Assembly: GCF_012570365.1 (NCBI RefSeq)
Contig: NZ_CP046208.1
Coordinates: forward strand, 191,472 to 255,471
Reading direction: 5' to 3'
DNA from: Enterobacteriaceae endosymbiont of Donacia clavipes
Lineage (GTDB): Bacteria > Pseudomonadota > Gammaproteobacteria > Enterobacterales > Enterobacteriaceae
DNA length: 64,000 nucleotides
Part shown: in pieces, positions 29,594-39,748 of the stretch
Layout of the letters: the number at the start of each line of letters is the position of its first letter
Numbering within the stretch: position 1 is the first letter of the stretch
Notes under the pieces: model-generated
The model's database searches: none
What the model was told of the DNA's origin: nothing
The model's input: the letters and a program-made list of their open reading frames with translations, nothing else
Position numbers and translations under genes: made by a program

Positions 29594-31015
29594 ATGAATG
29601 ATACAATAAAAACTCAAGTTGTTGTAATCGGAGGAGGACCAGCAGGATATTCTGCTGCTTTTCGTTGTAGTGATTTAGGATTAAAGACAATAATAGTAGA
29701 AAATTACCCAAAATTAGGAGGCGTATGTTTAAATGTAGGATGTATACCATCTAAAACATTATTGCATATTTCAAAAATAATTAAAGAAAACAAAAATTTT
29801 TTTCAAAAAGGTATATTTAATAATACTATTGAAATTAATATTGAAAATATTAATTTATGGAAACAAAGTATAATTAATAAACTAACTAATGGATTAAATT
29901 TTCTTTCAAAAACTAGAAATATTAATATTATTAATGGTATGGGTTTTTTTGAAACAGAAAATTGTTTAAATGTTATTGGTATTAATAATAACTATCAAAT
30001 TATATTTGAAAATGCAATAATAGCAACTGGCTCTAACCCTATTAAATTGCCATTTATACCTTATAATGATAATAGAATATGGAGTTCTACAGATGCTTTA
30101 TCATTAAAAAAAATCCCTAAAAAAATATTAATTATAGGAAGTGGAATTATAGGTTTAGAAATGGCAACTATTTATGAATCTTTTGGTTCTAAAATTGATA
30201 TTATTGAAATTTCCAATATATTATTATCTGAAATAGATAATGATATTATAAATGTTTATAAAAAATGTATAAAAAATAAATTTAATTTAATATTAGGTAC
30301 TAAAATATTATCTATTAATAATAATGATAAAAAATTATTACAAGTACATATGACTAGTGACAATAATAAATCAGTTTATTCTAAAAGTTATGATATAGTT
30401 ATTGTTGCAATAGGAAGAAAACCAAATTCTACTTATATAAATAAAAAATTTAACAAATTATTAATTAATAATGATTATTTTATTAATGTAGATAATCAAA
30501 TGAGAACTAATATTTCTAATATATACGCTATAGGAGATGTTATAGGATATCCTATGTTAGCACATAAAGGAATTCATGAAGGACATTTAGCTGCAGAAGT
30601 TATTGCTGGGAAAAATCATTATTTTATTCCTAAAGTAATCCCATCAATTGCTTATACTAATCCAGAAATAGGTTGGGTGGGGATAACAGAAAAAAATGCT
30701 ATAAAAAATAATATAGATTATAAAACTTCATCTTTTTCCTGGAAAAATTTAGGAAGAGCGATATCTTCTAATGAAGAAGATGGTTTAACTAAATTAATTA
30801 TAGAAAAAAATTCTAATCGAGTTATAGGTGGAAGTGTTATTGGATATAATGCAGGAGAATTATTAGGAGAAATTAGTTTAGCAATTGAAATGGGATGTGA
30901 TGTAGAAGATATTGCTTTAACTATACATGCTCATCCTACTTTTTATGAATCAATTGGAATAGCAGCAGAAATATATTTAGGGTCAGTAACAGATATTATT
31001 AATATTAATAAATAA
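29594..31015 (+). CDS. lpd: Dihydrolipoamide dehydrogenase (E3)
   Basis: FAD enzyme that reoxidises the lipoyl groups of AceF and SucB with NAD+. 473 residues (E. coli 474). N-terminal FAD fold GGGPAGYSAAFR, redox disulfide GGVCLNVGCIPSK, NAD fold GSGIIGLEMATIY, and the C-terminal active-site base pair in HAHPTFYES. Third gene of aceEF-lpd and shared with SucAB. A weak inverted repeat follows the stop codon before the convergent dapE. Confidence 0.98.
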   Translation: MNDTIKTQVVVIGGGPAGYSAAFRCSDLGLKTIIVENYPKLGGVCLNVGCIPSKTLLHISKIIKENKNFFQKGIFNNTIEINIENINLWKQSIINKLTNGLNFLSKTRNINIINGMGFFETENCLNVIGINNNYQIIFENAIIATGSNPIKLPFIPYNDNRIWSSTDALSLKKIPKKILIIGSGIIGLEMATIYESFGSKIDIIEISNILLSEIDNDIINVYKKCIKNKFNLILGTKILSINNNDKKLLQVHMTSDNNKSVYSKSYDIVIVAIGRKPNSTYINKKFNKLLINNDYFINVDNQMRTNISNIYAIGDVIGYPMLAHKGIHEGHLAAEVIAGKNHYFIPKVIPSIAYTNPEIGWVGITEKNAIKNNIDYKTSSFSWKNLGRAISSNEEDGLTKLIIEKNSNRVIGGSVIGYNAGELLGEISLAIEMGCDVEDIALTIHAHPTFYESIGIAAEIYLGSVTDIININK

Positions 31016-31040
31016 AATTTAAATTAATAATTTTAAATTT
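31015..31040. terminator. Possible terminator between lpd and dapE
   Basis: AAATTTAAA and TTTAAATTT (31015-31023, 31032-31040) form a nine-pair A/T hairpin with an eight-base loop at the end of lpd, in the 101-base gap between convergent genes. Pure A/T stems arise easily by chance here, so this is a weak call. Confidence 0.3.
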
Positions 31041-31116
31041 AAAATTTTTGTATTTATTTTAAATATAAGTTTATATATTTTTATATTTTAAATAAAAAAT
31101 TATTTTATAATAAAAT

Positions 31117-32277
31117 TTATAAAATAAGAATTTCTTTTATTATTTTATAGTATATTTTATATATTATGTTTAAATCATTAATATATATACATTCATTAAT
31201 TTTATGAATAGTAGAATTAATTAATCCTAATTCCACTATTTGCGCGCCAGTTTTAATAATAAATCTTCCATCAGAAGTACCTCCATTATTAATTAATTTT
31301 GTATTAACATTATTTATTAAATTAATATTTTTTTTTACTATTTTTAATAAATTTTTACTTTTTTTTAAACAATCATAATTACTTAAAAAAGGTAATCCTG
31401 ATAAATCCCATTTTATATTATAATTAATAATATATTTTTTTATAATATGATTTAATTTTTTTAATATATCTTTATAACAAATTTCATTATTAAAACGAAA
31501 ATTTATGTATAAAATAATATTTCCTGGTATAACATTATTATCTTTTATATCAGAACTAATCTTTGTTATTTGCATGCTAGTTTCAGGAAATAGATAATTT
31601 TTTTTACTCCATTTAACTAATAATAATTTATTTAGCAAAGGTATTACCATATGTATGGGATTTTTTGCTAATTTATGATATGCAACATGTCCTTGTATAC
31701 CTATAATTTTTAATTTAATATTTAATGAACCTCTTCTTCCATTCTTAATAACATCTCCTATAATTTTATTACTGGTAGGTTCTCCTATTATACAATAATC
31801 TAATTTTTCTTTTTTTTTTATTAATTTATTAATAACTTGAATAGTACCATTTTTTGCATTACCTTCTTCATCTGAAGTAACAAGAAAAGCTAAACGACCA
31901 TTATAAGTAGGATATTTTATAACAAATTTTTTAGCCGCAATAATCATTGCGGCTAGGGATCCTTTCATATCACAAACTCCTCTTCCATATAATATATCAT
32001 TTTTTATAATAGCTTTAAATGGATGAAATTTCCATTGTTTAATATCACCTGGAGAAACAACATCTGTATGTCCAGCAAAAACTAAAGTATTATTATTTTT
32101 ATTATTTCCATTATGGAATGCCCAAAAATTTTTAGTATTTTTAATATTAATTAATTTAATATGAAAATTTAATTTTTTTAAAATTTTTATTAATATATTT
32201 TGACATCCTGCATCAAAGGGACTAATAGAACGACACTTAATAAGTTTTTTAGTTAAATTAATTATTTTTTTTAACAT
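31117..32277 (-). CDS. dapE: Succinyl-diaminopimelate desuccinylase
   Basis: Zinc hydrolase that releases succinate from N-succinyl-LL-diaminopimelate in lysine and peptidoglycan synthesis. 386 residues (E. coli 375). Metal and catalytic residues are visible: AGHTDVVSPGD, GRGVCDMKGS, SDEEGN, GEPTSNK and the C-terminal STIHKINEC. Its presence implies the succinylase route, which consumes succinyl-CoA at DapD; dapD is not in this window. Single gene on the minus strand, 72 bases downstream of lon. Confidence 0.97.
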   Translation of the reverse strand: MLKKIINLTKKLIKCRSISPFDAGCQNILIKILKKLNFHIKLINIKNTKNFWAFHNGNNKNNNTLVFAGHTDVVSPGDIKQWKFHPFKAIIKNDILYGRGVCDMKGSLAAMIIAAKKFVIKYPTYNGRLAFLVTSDEEGNAKNGTIQVINKLIKKKEKLDYCIIGEPTSNKIIGDVIKNGRRGSLNIKLKIIGIQGHVAYHKLAKNPIHMVIPLLNKLLLVKWSKKNYLFPETSMQITKISSDIKDNNVIPGNIILYINFRFNNEICYKDILKKLNHIIKKYIINYNIKWDLSGLPFLSNYDCLKKSKNLLKIVKKNINLINNVNTKLINNGGTSDGRFIIKTGAQIVELGLINSTIHKINECIYINDLNIIYKIYYKIIKEILIL

Positions 32278-32349
32278 AATAAGTATTTACTTTTATTATA
32301 AATATTTTTGTATAAAAATTATTTAAAAAAATAATTATTTATTCAAATT

Positions 32350-34683
32350 TTAATATGGTTTATTTTGTAAAGCTAATAATAATACTTCTTCAATATTTTT
32401 TACCGGAAAAATTTTTAAATCTGCAATAATATTTTTTGGTATATCTTCTAAATTTCTTTTATTCTGTTCTGGTATTAAAACAACACTAATACCACCTCTA
32501 TGAGCAGCTAATAATTTTTCTTTTAATCCTCCTATTCCAAGTACTTGTCCTCTTAAAGTAATTTCTCCTGTCATAGCTACATTTGCTTTTACAGGATTAT
32601 TAGTTAAACTTGATACAAGAGCTGTACACATAGATATTCCAGCACTAGGTCCATCTTTTGGTGTAGCTCCTTCCGGAACATGTACATGAATATCTATATT
32701 TTTATAAAATTCTGTATTAATATTTAATTTTTCTGTTCTTGCTTTTACTACAGTTAATGCAGTTTGTATGGACTCTTGCATTACTTCTCCTAAAGATCCT
32801 GTATAAGTTAATTTACCTTTACCAGGTATACATACAGTTTCAATTGTTAATAATTCTCCTCCAACTTCTGTCCATGCTAATCCTGTAACTTGTCCTATAA
32901 TATTTTCATTTTCCGCTTTTCCATAATCAAATTTTTTTACACCTAAATAATTTTTTAAATTAGAATTATTAATTACAATTGATTTAATATTTTTTTTTAT
33001 TAAAATTATTTTAACAGTTTTTCTACATAAAGTAGATAATGTTCTTTCTAATCCTCTTACTCCAGATTCTCTAGTATAATATCTTATTATATTTATAATT
33101 GCTTTATCATTTATAAATAATTCTTTTTCTTTTAAAGCATTATTTGAAAATTGTTTAGGTAACAAATATTTTTGTGCTATACTTAATTTTTCATCTTCTG
33201 TGTAACCAGATATTTTAATTACTTCCATTCTATCTAGAAGAGGTAATGGTATATTGATAGAAGAATTTGAAGTTGCTACAAACATGACATTAGATAAATC
33301 ATAATCTATTTCAAGATAATGATCGTTAAAAGAAACATTTTGTTCTGGATCTAAAACTTCTAATAATGCTGCTGCAGGATCTCCTCTCATATCATATGAG
33401 ATTTTATCTATTTCATCTAATAATAATAATGGATTTTTTACTCCAGATTTAATTATTTTTTGTATAATTTTGCCAGGCATAGAACCAACATATGTACGAC
33501 GATGACCTCTTATTTCTCCTTCATCTTTTATTCCTCCTAATGATATTTTAATAAATTTTCTGCCTGTTGCTCTTGCTATAGATTTACCTAATGATGTTTT
33601 ACCTACTCCAGGTGGACCTACTAAACATAAAATTGGGCCTCTAATTTTATTAGATCTATTTTGTACTGCTAAATATTCTAAAATATGTTCTTTAACAGAT
33701 TCTAAACCAAAATGATCTTGATCTAATATTTTTTTAGCTTTACATAAATTTTTTTTTAATCTACTTTTTGTATTCCATGGAATTTGTATTATCCATTCTA
33801 TATATCCTCTAATAACTGTTGCTTCAGCTGATATAGGAGACATCATTTTTAATTTTCTTAATTCAGCATAAGTTTTTTCTTTTGCTTCTTTTGGCATTTT
33901 TGCTAATTTTATTTTTTTTTTTAATATTTTATTTTCATCAAGATGTTCATCTGTTTCTCCTAATTCTTTTTGTATAGCTTTCATTTGTTCATTTAAATAA
34001 TATTCTTTTTGACTTTTTTCCATTTGTTTTTTAACTCTATTCCGAATTTTTTTTTCTACTTGTAATAATTCGATTTCTGATTCCATTATAGCCATTAAAT
34101 ATTCTAATCTTTCATTAATATTCGACATTTCTAATATTAATTGTTTATTAGATAATTTTAAAGTCATATGTGCAGCTATGGTATCAGCTAATTTTGCTGC
34201 ATCATTAATATTATTTAAGGAGTTTAAAACTTCTGGAGGAATTTTTTTATTTAATTTAGTATATCTTTCAAATTGATTAATAGCTGTTCTTATTAATATT
34301 TCTTGTTCTTTAACTTTAAGACTAGGAGAAGATAAATATTCTATTTCAGCTGTAAAATAATTACTATTATCTGATAAAACTATTATATTTGCTCTATATA
34401 AACCTTCCACTAATATTTTTACTGTTCCATCGGGTAATTTTAACATTTGTAAAATAGAAGTAATTGTCCCAACACTAAATAAATCATTAATATTAGGATT
34501 ATCATTAGATGCTTCTTTTTGAGCAACTAACATAATTTTTTTATCATTATTCATTGCTGCTTCTAAACAACGAATAGATTTTTTTCTACCAATAAATAAA
34601 GGAATTACCATATGAGGATATACTACTACATCACGTAATGGTAATACAGGAATTACAATACGTTCTGAAATTTCAGAATTCAT
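32350..34683 (-). CDS. lon: ATP-dependent protease Lon
   Basis: Cytoplasmic AAA+ serine protease that degrades misfolded and regulatory proteins. 777 residues (E. coli 784). N-terminal substrate domain, coiled-coil middle, Walker A GPPGVGKTS (about 354-362), Walker B LLLLDEIDK, and the protease Ser-Lys dyad in PKDGPSAG (Ser at about 680) and GGLKEK. Highly conserved for this genome. In E. coli clpP-clpX-lon are adjacent; the same order is kept here, 70 bases after clpX. Confidence 0.98.
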   Translation of the reverse strand: MNSEISERIVIPVLPLRDVVVYPHMVIPLFIGRKKSIRCLEAAMNNDKKIMLVAQKEASNDNPNINDLFSVGTITSILQMLKLPDGTVKILVEGLYRANIIVLSDNSNYFTAEIEYLSSPSLKVKEQEILIRTAINQFERYTKLNKKIPPEVLNSLNNINDAAKLADTIAAHMTLKLSNKQLILEMSNINERLEYLMAIMESEIELLQVEKKIRNRVKKQMEKSQKEYYLNEQMKAIQKELGETDEHLDENKILKKKIKLAKMPKEAKEKTYAELRKLKMMSPISAEATVIRGYIEWIIQIPWNTKSRLKKNLCKAKKILDQDHFGLESVKEHILEYLAVQNRSNKIRGPILCLVGPPGVGKTSLGKSIARATGRKFIKISLGGIKDEGEIRGHRRTYVGSMPGKIIQKIIKSGVKNPLLLLDEIDKISYDMRGDPAAALLEVLDPEQNVSFNDHYLEIDYDLSNVMFVATSNSSINIPLPLLDRMEVIKISGYTEDEKLSIAQKYLLPKQFSNNALKEKELFINDKAIINIIRYYTRESGVRGLERTLSTLCRKTVKIILIKKNIKSIVINNSNLKNYLGVKKFDYGKAENENIIGQVTGLAWTEVGGELLTIETVCIPGKGKLTYTGSLGEVMQESIQTALTVVKARTEKLNINTEFYKNIDIHVHVPEGATPKDGPSAGISMCTALVSSLTNNPVKANVAMTGEITLRGQVLGIGGLKEKLLAAHRGGISVVLIPEQNKRNLEDIPKNIIADLKIFPVKNIEEVLLLALQNKPY

Positions 34684-34753
34684 AAATTTTTCTCTCTATT
34701 ATAATTATATTATAAAATATATTTTTATATATAAAATTAAGATTAATTATATT

Positions 34754-36016
34754 TTAACCATTATTTTTATATTCTATAATAGGTTGGGAAATATTATTAA
34801 TAACTTTACTATTAATTATAATTTTACTTATATTTTTTATTGAAGGTGTATCATACATTATATCTAATAATGATTTTTCTAAAATAGATCTTAATCCTCT
34901 AGCTCCAGTATTTAATAATACTGCTTTTTTAGCTATTAATTCAATAGCATCATTTTTAAATTTTAATTTAATATTTTCATATTTAAATAGGGTTTGATAT
35001 TGTTTAATAAGAGAATTTTTAGGTTCTAATAAAATTTTTATTAATTTTTTTTTATTTAATTCATTTAATGAAACTATAATAGGTAAACGTCCTATAAATT
35101 CTGGTATTAATCCAAATTTTATTAAATCTTCAGGTAAAATTTTTTTTAAAATTTCATATTTATTAAAAAATTTATTTGAATTTTGTTCTTTTTTTATATG
35201 AAATCCTATTTTACTAGAACTATTTAATCGATTTAAAATAATCTTTTCTAATCCATAAAAAGATCCAGCACAAATAAATAATATATTTTTAGTATTTATT
35301 TTAATAAATTCTTGTTGTGGATGTTTACGTCCACCTTGTGGTGGTACAGAAGCAATTGTACCTTCAATTAATTTTAATAAAGATTGTTGGACACCTTCCC
35401 CGGAAACATCTCTTGTTATAGAAACATTTTCTGATTTACGTGCAATTTTATCAATTTCATCAATGTATATAATACCATTTTCAGTTTTTTCTATATCATA
35501 ATTAGCATTTTGTAATAATTTTTGAATAACATTTTCTACATCTTCTCCTACATATCCAGCTTCTGTTAAAGTAGTTGCATCTGCAATAGCAAAGGGTATA
35601 TTAAGAAAACGTGCTAGTGTTTCAGCTAATAATGTTTTACCACTGCCAGTAGGTCCTAATAAAAGAATATTACTTTTTTCTATTATATTATCTTTTTTAT
35701 TATAATTTTTTAATTTTTTATAATGATTATAGATTGATACTGAAAGTATTTTTTTAGCTTGTGATTGACTAATCACATAATTATTTAAATAATTAAAAAT
35801 TTTATGTGGTGTAGGTAAATTTAAATAATTATTTTTATTAAAATTTTTATATTGTTTTTGATTTTCTTTTTGTAAAACATTATTACATAATATAATACAT
35901 TCATTACAAATATGAATTTTATTATTACCTAATATTAATTTACTAACTTCATACTGTGTTTTTTTACAAAAAGAACAATATAATATTTTATTTAAATTCT
36001 CCTTTTTTTTTATCAT
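34754..36016 (-). CDS. clpX: ClpX ATPase, specificity subunit of ClpXP
   Basis: Unfolds substrates and feeds them to ClpP. 420 residues from the ATG at 36016 (E. coli 424). This start is preferred over the in-frame ATG at 36028 because that one overlaps the GAGG ribosome site and adds four residues not in the family. Zinc-binding domain [10 protein letters not shown]...CNECIILC, Walker A GPTGSGKT, pore loop AGYVGEDV, Walker [12 protein letters not shown] and the ClpP-docking loop KIGFHIKKE are present. The linker after the zinc domain is lengthened and Asn/Lys-rich. Confidence 0.97.
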   Translation of the reverse strand: MIKKKENLNKILYCSFCKKTQYEVSKLILGNNKIHICNECIILCNNVLQKENQKQYKNFNKNNYLNLPTPHKIFNYLNNYVISQSQAKKILSVSIYNHYKKLKNYNKKDNIIEKSNILLLGPTGSGKTLLAETLARFLNIPFAIADATTLTEAGYVGEDVENVIQKLLQNANYDIEKTENGIIYIDEIDKIARKSENVSITRDVSGEGVQQSLLKLIEGTIASVPPQGGRKHPQQEFIKINTKNILFICAGSFYGLEKIILNRLNSSSKIGFHIKKEQNSNKFFNKYEILKKILPEDLIKFGLIPEFIGRLPIIVSLNELNKKKLIKILLEPKNSLIKQYQTLFKYENIKLKFKNDAIELIAKKAVLLNTGARGLRSILEKSLLDIMYDTPSIKNISKIIINSKVINNISQPIIEYKNNG

Positions 36017-36070
36017 TAAAAACCTCATTTCAAAAAATTAATAAGTAGTAATTTTTATAATTTTATAAAA

Positions 36071-36706
36071 CTAAGTAATAATATTATTTTTATTAGAAAT
36101 AATATTATCTATTAAACCATATTTTATTGCTTCCTTAGCTGTTAAAAATCTATCTCTATTAGTATCTTTTTCAATAATTTCAATAGATTTACCTGTATGA
36201 AATGAAAAAAGTTTATTTAAGTAATTTTTTATTCTTAAAATTTCTTGAGTCTGAATTTCTATATCAGTTACCTGACCTTGATAGCTTCCTATTGGTTGAT
36301 GTATCATTATTCTGGCATTAGGTAAACAAAATCTTTTATTTTTATTCCCAGCTGCTAATAAAAAAGCTGCCATTGAACATGCTTGTCCTATACAAAGAGT
36401 ACTAATATCTGATTTAACAAATTGCATAGTATCATAAATACACATTCCTGACGTAATAACACCTCCAGGACTATTTATATAAATAAATATATCTTTATTT
36501 GGATCTTCTGATTCTAAAAATAATATTTGTGCAACTATTAAATTAGCCATACTATCTTCAATAGTACCTGTTAAAAAAATAATACGTTCTTTTAATAATC
36601 TTGAAAAAATATCATATGATCTCTCTCCTTTAGAGGTTTGTTCAATTACAATTGGTATTGTGTTTATTTGATTTTTTTTAAAAATTTTGTTATTTTTTTT
36701 ATACAA
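36071..36706 (-). CDS. clpP: ClpP protease subunit
   Basis: Self-compartmentalising serine protease, partner of ClpX. 211 residues (E. coli 207). Catalytic Ser in [14 protein letters not shown], His in IMIHQPIG, Asp near the C-terminus in AIKYGLID. The start is a TTG at 36706: no ATG occurs before the conserved [16 protein letters not shown] segment, and the TTG is preceded by AAGGA at eight bases. Stop is TAG, one of three in the window. The trigger-factor gene tig, normally between bolA and clpP, is absent. Confidence 0.96.
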   Translation of the reverse strand: MYKKNNKIFKKNQINTIPIVIEQTSKGERSYDIFSRLLKERIIFLTGTIEDSMANLIVAQILFLESEDPNKDIFIYINSPGGVITSGMCIYDTMQFVKSDISTLCIGQACSMAAFLLAAGNKNKRFCLPNARIMIHQPIGSYQGQVTDIEIQTQEILRIKNYLNKLFSFHTGKSIEIIEKDTNRDRFLTAKEAIKYGLIDNIISNKNNIIT

Positions 36707-36765
36707 AATTATTATCCTTTTTAAAAATAAAAAACTTTTTATATAATATGTAGATAACTTATATT

Positions 36766-37044
36766 TTATATTTTATGAATTTTTTGTTTTTCCCATTCAC
36801 TAGATGTATAAGTATATAAAGATAATGAATGAATATCTTTTAATATATCACCTATAATATGATATATTAATCTGTGTCTATTAATTAATTTTTTTTCAAT
36901 AAAAAAATTACTAACAATAATAATTTCTAAATGAGTTATTAAATTTGATATATGATTATTATGATTATGACTATTATTATTAATTTTTAAATATATAGGT
37001 TTTAATTTGTATTTTATTTTATTTTTTATTTTTTTTATAATCAT
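36766..37044 (-). CDS. bolA: BolA family protein
   Basis: Small protein of the BolA family, linked in enterobacteria to monothiol glutaredoxin and iron-sulfur handling, and to stress morphology. 92 residues from the ATG at 37044 ([20 protein letters not shown]), which matches the E. coli start; an upstream in-frame ATG at 37080 would add twelve unrelated residues. The conserved core [16 protein letters not shown] and [13 protein letters not shown] is clear, while the loop between is degenerate ([10 protein letters not shown]). Upstream of clpP as in E. coli. BolA rather than IbaG on motif and context. Confidence 0.88.
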   Translation of the reverse strand: MIIKKIKNKIKYKLKPIYLKINNNSHNHNNHISNLITHLEIIIVSNFFIEKKLINRHRLIYHIIGDILKDIHSLSLYTYTSSEWEKQKIHKI

Positions 37045-37148
37045 TATGATATTTCCGGAACTTTTAATTTTATAATTCAAATTATATTTTTTATATATTT
37101 ATAATTAAATAATTTTTTTATTATTAAAAAATAATTATAATTTATAAA

Positions 37149-37928
37149 TTATTTAATTTTAGAAATTACTAATTTTATAATATCAGCATTACCTGCTAAT
37201 ATGTTAGTAGAATTTTTATAATTACAATTACCTATAAAATCTGTTATTAATCCACCTGATTCTTTAATAATTAATTCTCCAGCAAGCAAATAATTAAAAT
37301 TTTGTACATTATTATTTAAATAACAATCAATTTTATTTGCTGCTAAATATGCTAAATCTAAAGAAATAGAACCACTTATTCTAAGCGAAATTAAATTTTC
37401 AACAAATAAATTAATTAAATTAACATTTTTTTTTTTTGTAAAAAAAATATAACTAGTATTTAGAGCAAATAATAAATTTTTTTTTTGAAAATATTTATCA
37501 CAACGTAATTTATAACCATTTAATTGAGCATTTTGTCCTCTTATCGCAGTAAATAAATCATTTTTTAATGGATCATATACTAAAGAAATTTCAGTTTTTC
37601 CTTTTATACAAATAGCAATAGATATTGAAAAATGAGGTAATTTTTTAAAAAAATTCATAACTCCATCTAAAGGATTTATAATCCATATAGTTTTTTTATA
37701 TTTAAAAATAAAAAATTTTTTTTTACATAAAAAAGTAATATTTTTTGTATATATATTATAAATTACTTTAGTAATCATATTATTTAAATTTTTATTAATT
37801 TTTTTTGTAAATAAATTAATATTATATTCATTATAATCTGAATTTATATTTTGTATTTCATAATTTTTAATAATGATATTACCAATATTACGTATTATAC
37901 GTATAGCAATATTAAGCATTGGACGCAT
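37149..37928 (-). CDS. suhB: SuhB-like inositol monophosphatase family protein lacking catalytic residues
   Basis: E. coli SuhB is an inositol monophosphatase and, independently, a component of the ribosomal RNA antitermination complex with Nus factors. This 259-residue ortholog keeps the ends and the fold segments (MRPMLNIAIR, LPHFSISIAICIKGKTEISL, RGQNAQLNGYKL, GSISLDLAYLAANKID, AGELIIKESGGLITDF). The metal site is gone. The usual TEES glutamate region is CKKK, IDPLDG is INPLDG (only the second Asp, about residue 88, remains), and the WDFAAGE aspartate is replaced (FNYLLAGE). The frame is open, so it is not a pseudogene by stop codons. I infer loss of phosphatase activity with retention for RNA-polymerase work. 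Confidence 0.9.
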   Translation of the reverse strand: MRPMLNIAIRIIRNIGNIIIKNYEIQNINSDYNEYNINLFTKKINKNLNNMITKVIYNIYTKNITFLCKKKFFIFKYKKTIWIINPLDGVMNFFKKLPHFSISIAICIKGKTEISLVYDPLKNDLFTAIRGQNAQLNGYKLRCDKYFQKKNLLFALNTSYIFFTKKKNVNLINLFVENLISLRISGSISLDLAYLAANKIDCYLNNNVQNFNYLLAGELIIKESGGLITDFIGNCNYKNSTNILAGNADIIKLVISKIK

Positions 37929-38130
37929 ATATTATTTCTCACTAACCTTTATATATCTTAAGTTAAGTAATTAAAATAATTAAATGACAAATCTAATTTA
38001 TTTTATAATAAAAAATTAATATTTAAAATATTTTTTTTATAAAAGATATATCATTAAATATATTGTTTTTTTTTTTAAAACATATATTATCTAATATAGA
38101 TACTTTAATAATTTTAATTATTTTTTAATT

Positions 38131-38706
38131 ATGTTACAAATTACAGAATCAGCTCAAAAATATTTTTTAAATTTATTATCTAAAAAAGATATTAATACAT
38201 ATATTAGAATTTTAGTTTTAAAAAAAAATAATATTTTAAAAGGTAATATTTCTTTTTGTAATATAAAAAAAATAAAAAATGATGATATTAAATTAAAATT
38301 CAAAAAATTCTTTATATTTATAGAAATAAATAGTTTTAAATTTTTAAATAATATCAAAATTGATTTAATACAAAAAGAATTATCTTCTAAATTAGAATTT
38401 ATATTTTTAAATAAAAAATATAAAGAAAATAACACAAAAACTAAAGATTTAAAAAAAAATATTAATATTTTTATAAAAAATGTAATTAATCCTAAGTTAT
38501 CATTACACGGTGGTTTTATTATATTAAAGGAAATAACCAAAAATAATATTTTGTTATTAGAATTTCGTGGTGGTTGTCAGGGTTGTATGATGAGTCAATA
38601 TACTCTTAAAAATCAAATAGAAAAAGAATTATTAAATAACTTTCCTAGTATTAAAGGAATATATGATATAACTTTACATAAAAAACATAAATTTTCTTAT
38701 TACTAA
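38131..38706 (+). CDS. nfuA: Fe/S biogenesis protein NfuA
   Basis: Iron-sulfur carrier that delivers clusters to target enzymes. 191 residues, identical in length to E. coli NfuA. The degenerate A-type domain (1-90) is strongly diverged. The Nfu domain keeps the cluster cysteines Cys149 and Cys152 in RGGCQGCMM, at exactly the E. coli numbering, and the end HKFSYY. IlvD (2Fe-2S/4Fe-4S) is a plausible client within this window. Divergent from suhB with a 202-base gap showing no clear signal. Confidence 0.94.
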   Translation: MLQITESAQKYFLNLLSKKDINTYIRILVLKKNNILKGNISFCNIKKIKNDDIKLKFKKFFIFIEINSFKFLNNIKIDLIQKELSSKLEFIFLNKKYKENNTKTKDLKKNINIFIKNVINPKLSLHGGFIILKEITKNNILLLEFRGGCQGCMMSQYTLKNQIEKELLNNFPSIKGIYDITLHKKHKFSYY

Positions 38707-38815
38707 AATAGTAATATATTTTTATTTAAATATTTTATTATATTTTAATAAAAAATTTAATTTTCATAATTTTAACATAATTTTATATAAATATTTAAAT
38801 AAGGAATAAAGGAAT

Positions 38816-39724
38816 ATGCCCGTTTTAGTTATAAAAAAATTACCTGCTATTGATTTTTTAAAAAAAGAAAATATATTTTTATTACAAAAAATTTCAAATA
38901 AAAAATATCCAAATAAAATTAAAATAATTTTATTAAATTTAATGTTTAAAAAAATTGAAACAGAAAATCAAATAATTAGATTATTATCTAATTCTTCATT
39001 ATTAATAGATTTATCTTTATTATGTGTTTGTGATCAAAAATCATCTAATTATTTATCAATTAAACATATTAAAAAATTTTATATTAATTTAGAACAAATA
39101 TCTAATAAGTATTATGATGGATTAATAATTACAGGAGCTCCTTTAGGTTTAATTGATTTTATTAATATAAGGTATTGGAAAGAATTTGTAAAAATAATAC
39201 ATTGGGCACAAGATCATGTTAATTCTATTTTATCTATGTGTTGGTCTGTACAAGCTGTATTAAATATATTATATAATATTCCAAAAAAAATTAATAAAAA
39301 AAAAATATTTGGTATATTTAAACATCATATTTTATTAAAAAATAATTTTTTAACAAAAGGTTTTGATGATTATTTTTTTGTACCACATTCAAGATATTCT
39401 AATTTTTCTTTAAATTTTATTAAAAATTATAATAATTTTAAAATTATTTCTTCTTCTAAAGAAGCAGGTATTTATCTTTTTACTAGTAAAAATAATAAAT
39501 ATATATTTATTACAGGACATCCAGAATATGATTCTTTAACAATACATAAAGAATATTTAAATGATTTAAAAAAAAATAAAAAAAATATAGAGATACCTTA
39601 TAATTATTATCCTCTAAATAATCCAAATTTAATACCTCAAATTAACTGGAAAAGTCATGGTAATTTATTATTTTTAAATTGGTTAAATTATTTAAATTAT
39701 AAAAAAAATAATATTATTTATTAA
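38816..39724 (+). CDS. metA: Homoserine O-succinyltransferase
   Basis: Activates homoserine with succinyl-CoA, the first committed step to methionine. 302 residues (E. coli 309). Signature LPAIDFLKKENIF near the start, KKIETENQIIRLLSN, TGAPLGL, nucleophile Cys142 in SMCWSVQA, and catalytic His/Glu in GHPEYD; ends in SHGNLLFLNWLNY. ATG at 38816 preceded by AAAGGAAT. No other met gene is in the window. Its need for succinyl-CoA links it to sucAB. Confidence 0.96.
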   Translation: MPVLVIKKLPAIDFLKKENIFLLQKISNKKYPNKIKIILLNLMFKKIETENQIIRLLSNSSLLIDLSLLCVCDQKSSNYLSIKHIKKFYINLEQISNKYYDGLIITGAPLGLIDFINIRYWKEFVKIIHWAQDHVNSILSMCWSVQAVLNILYNIPKKINKKKIFGIFKHHILLKNNFLTKGFDDYFFVPHSRYSNFSLNFIKNYNNFKIISSSKEAGIYLFTSKNNKYIFITGHPEYDSLTIHKEYLNDLKKNKKNIEIPYNYYPLNNPNLIPQINWKSHGNLLFLNWLNYLNYKKNNIIY

Positions 39725-39748
39725 TAATTAATTTTAAAAGAGGTTTTA

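Noticed and set aside
38154..38540. Open minus-strand frame of about 128 codons opposite nfuA
   Set aside because: Phe/Ile-rich complement of the Lys/Asn-rich nfuA frame; no homology.
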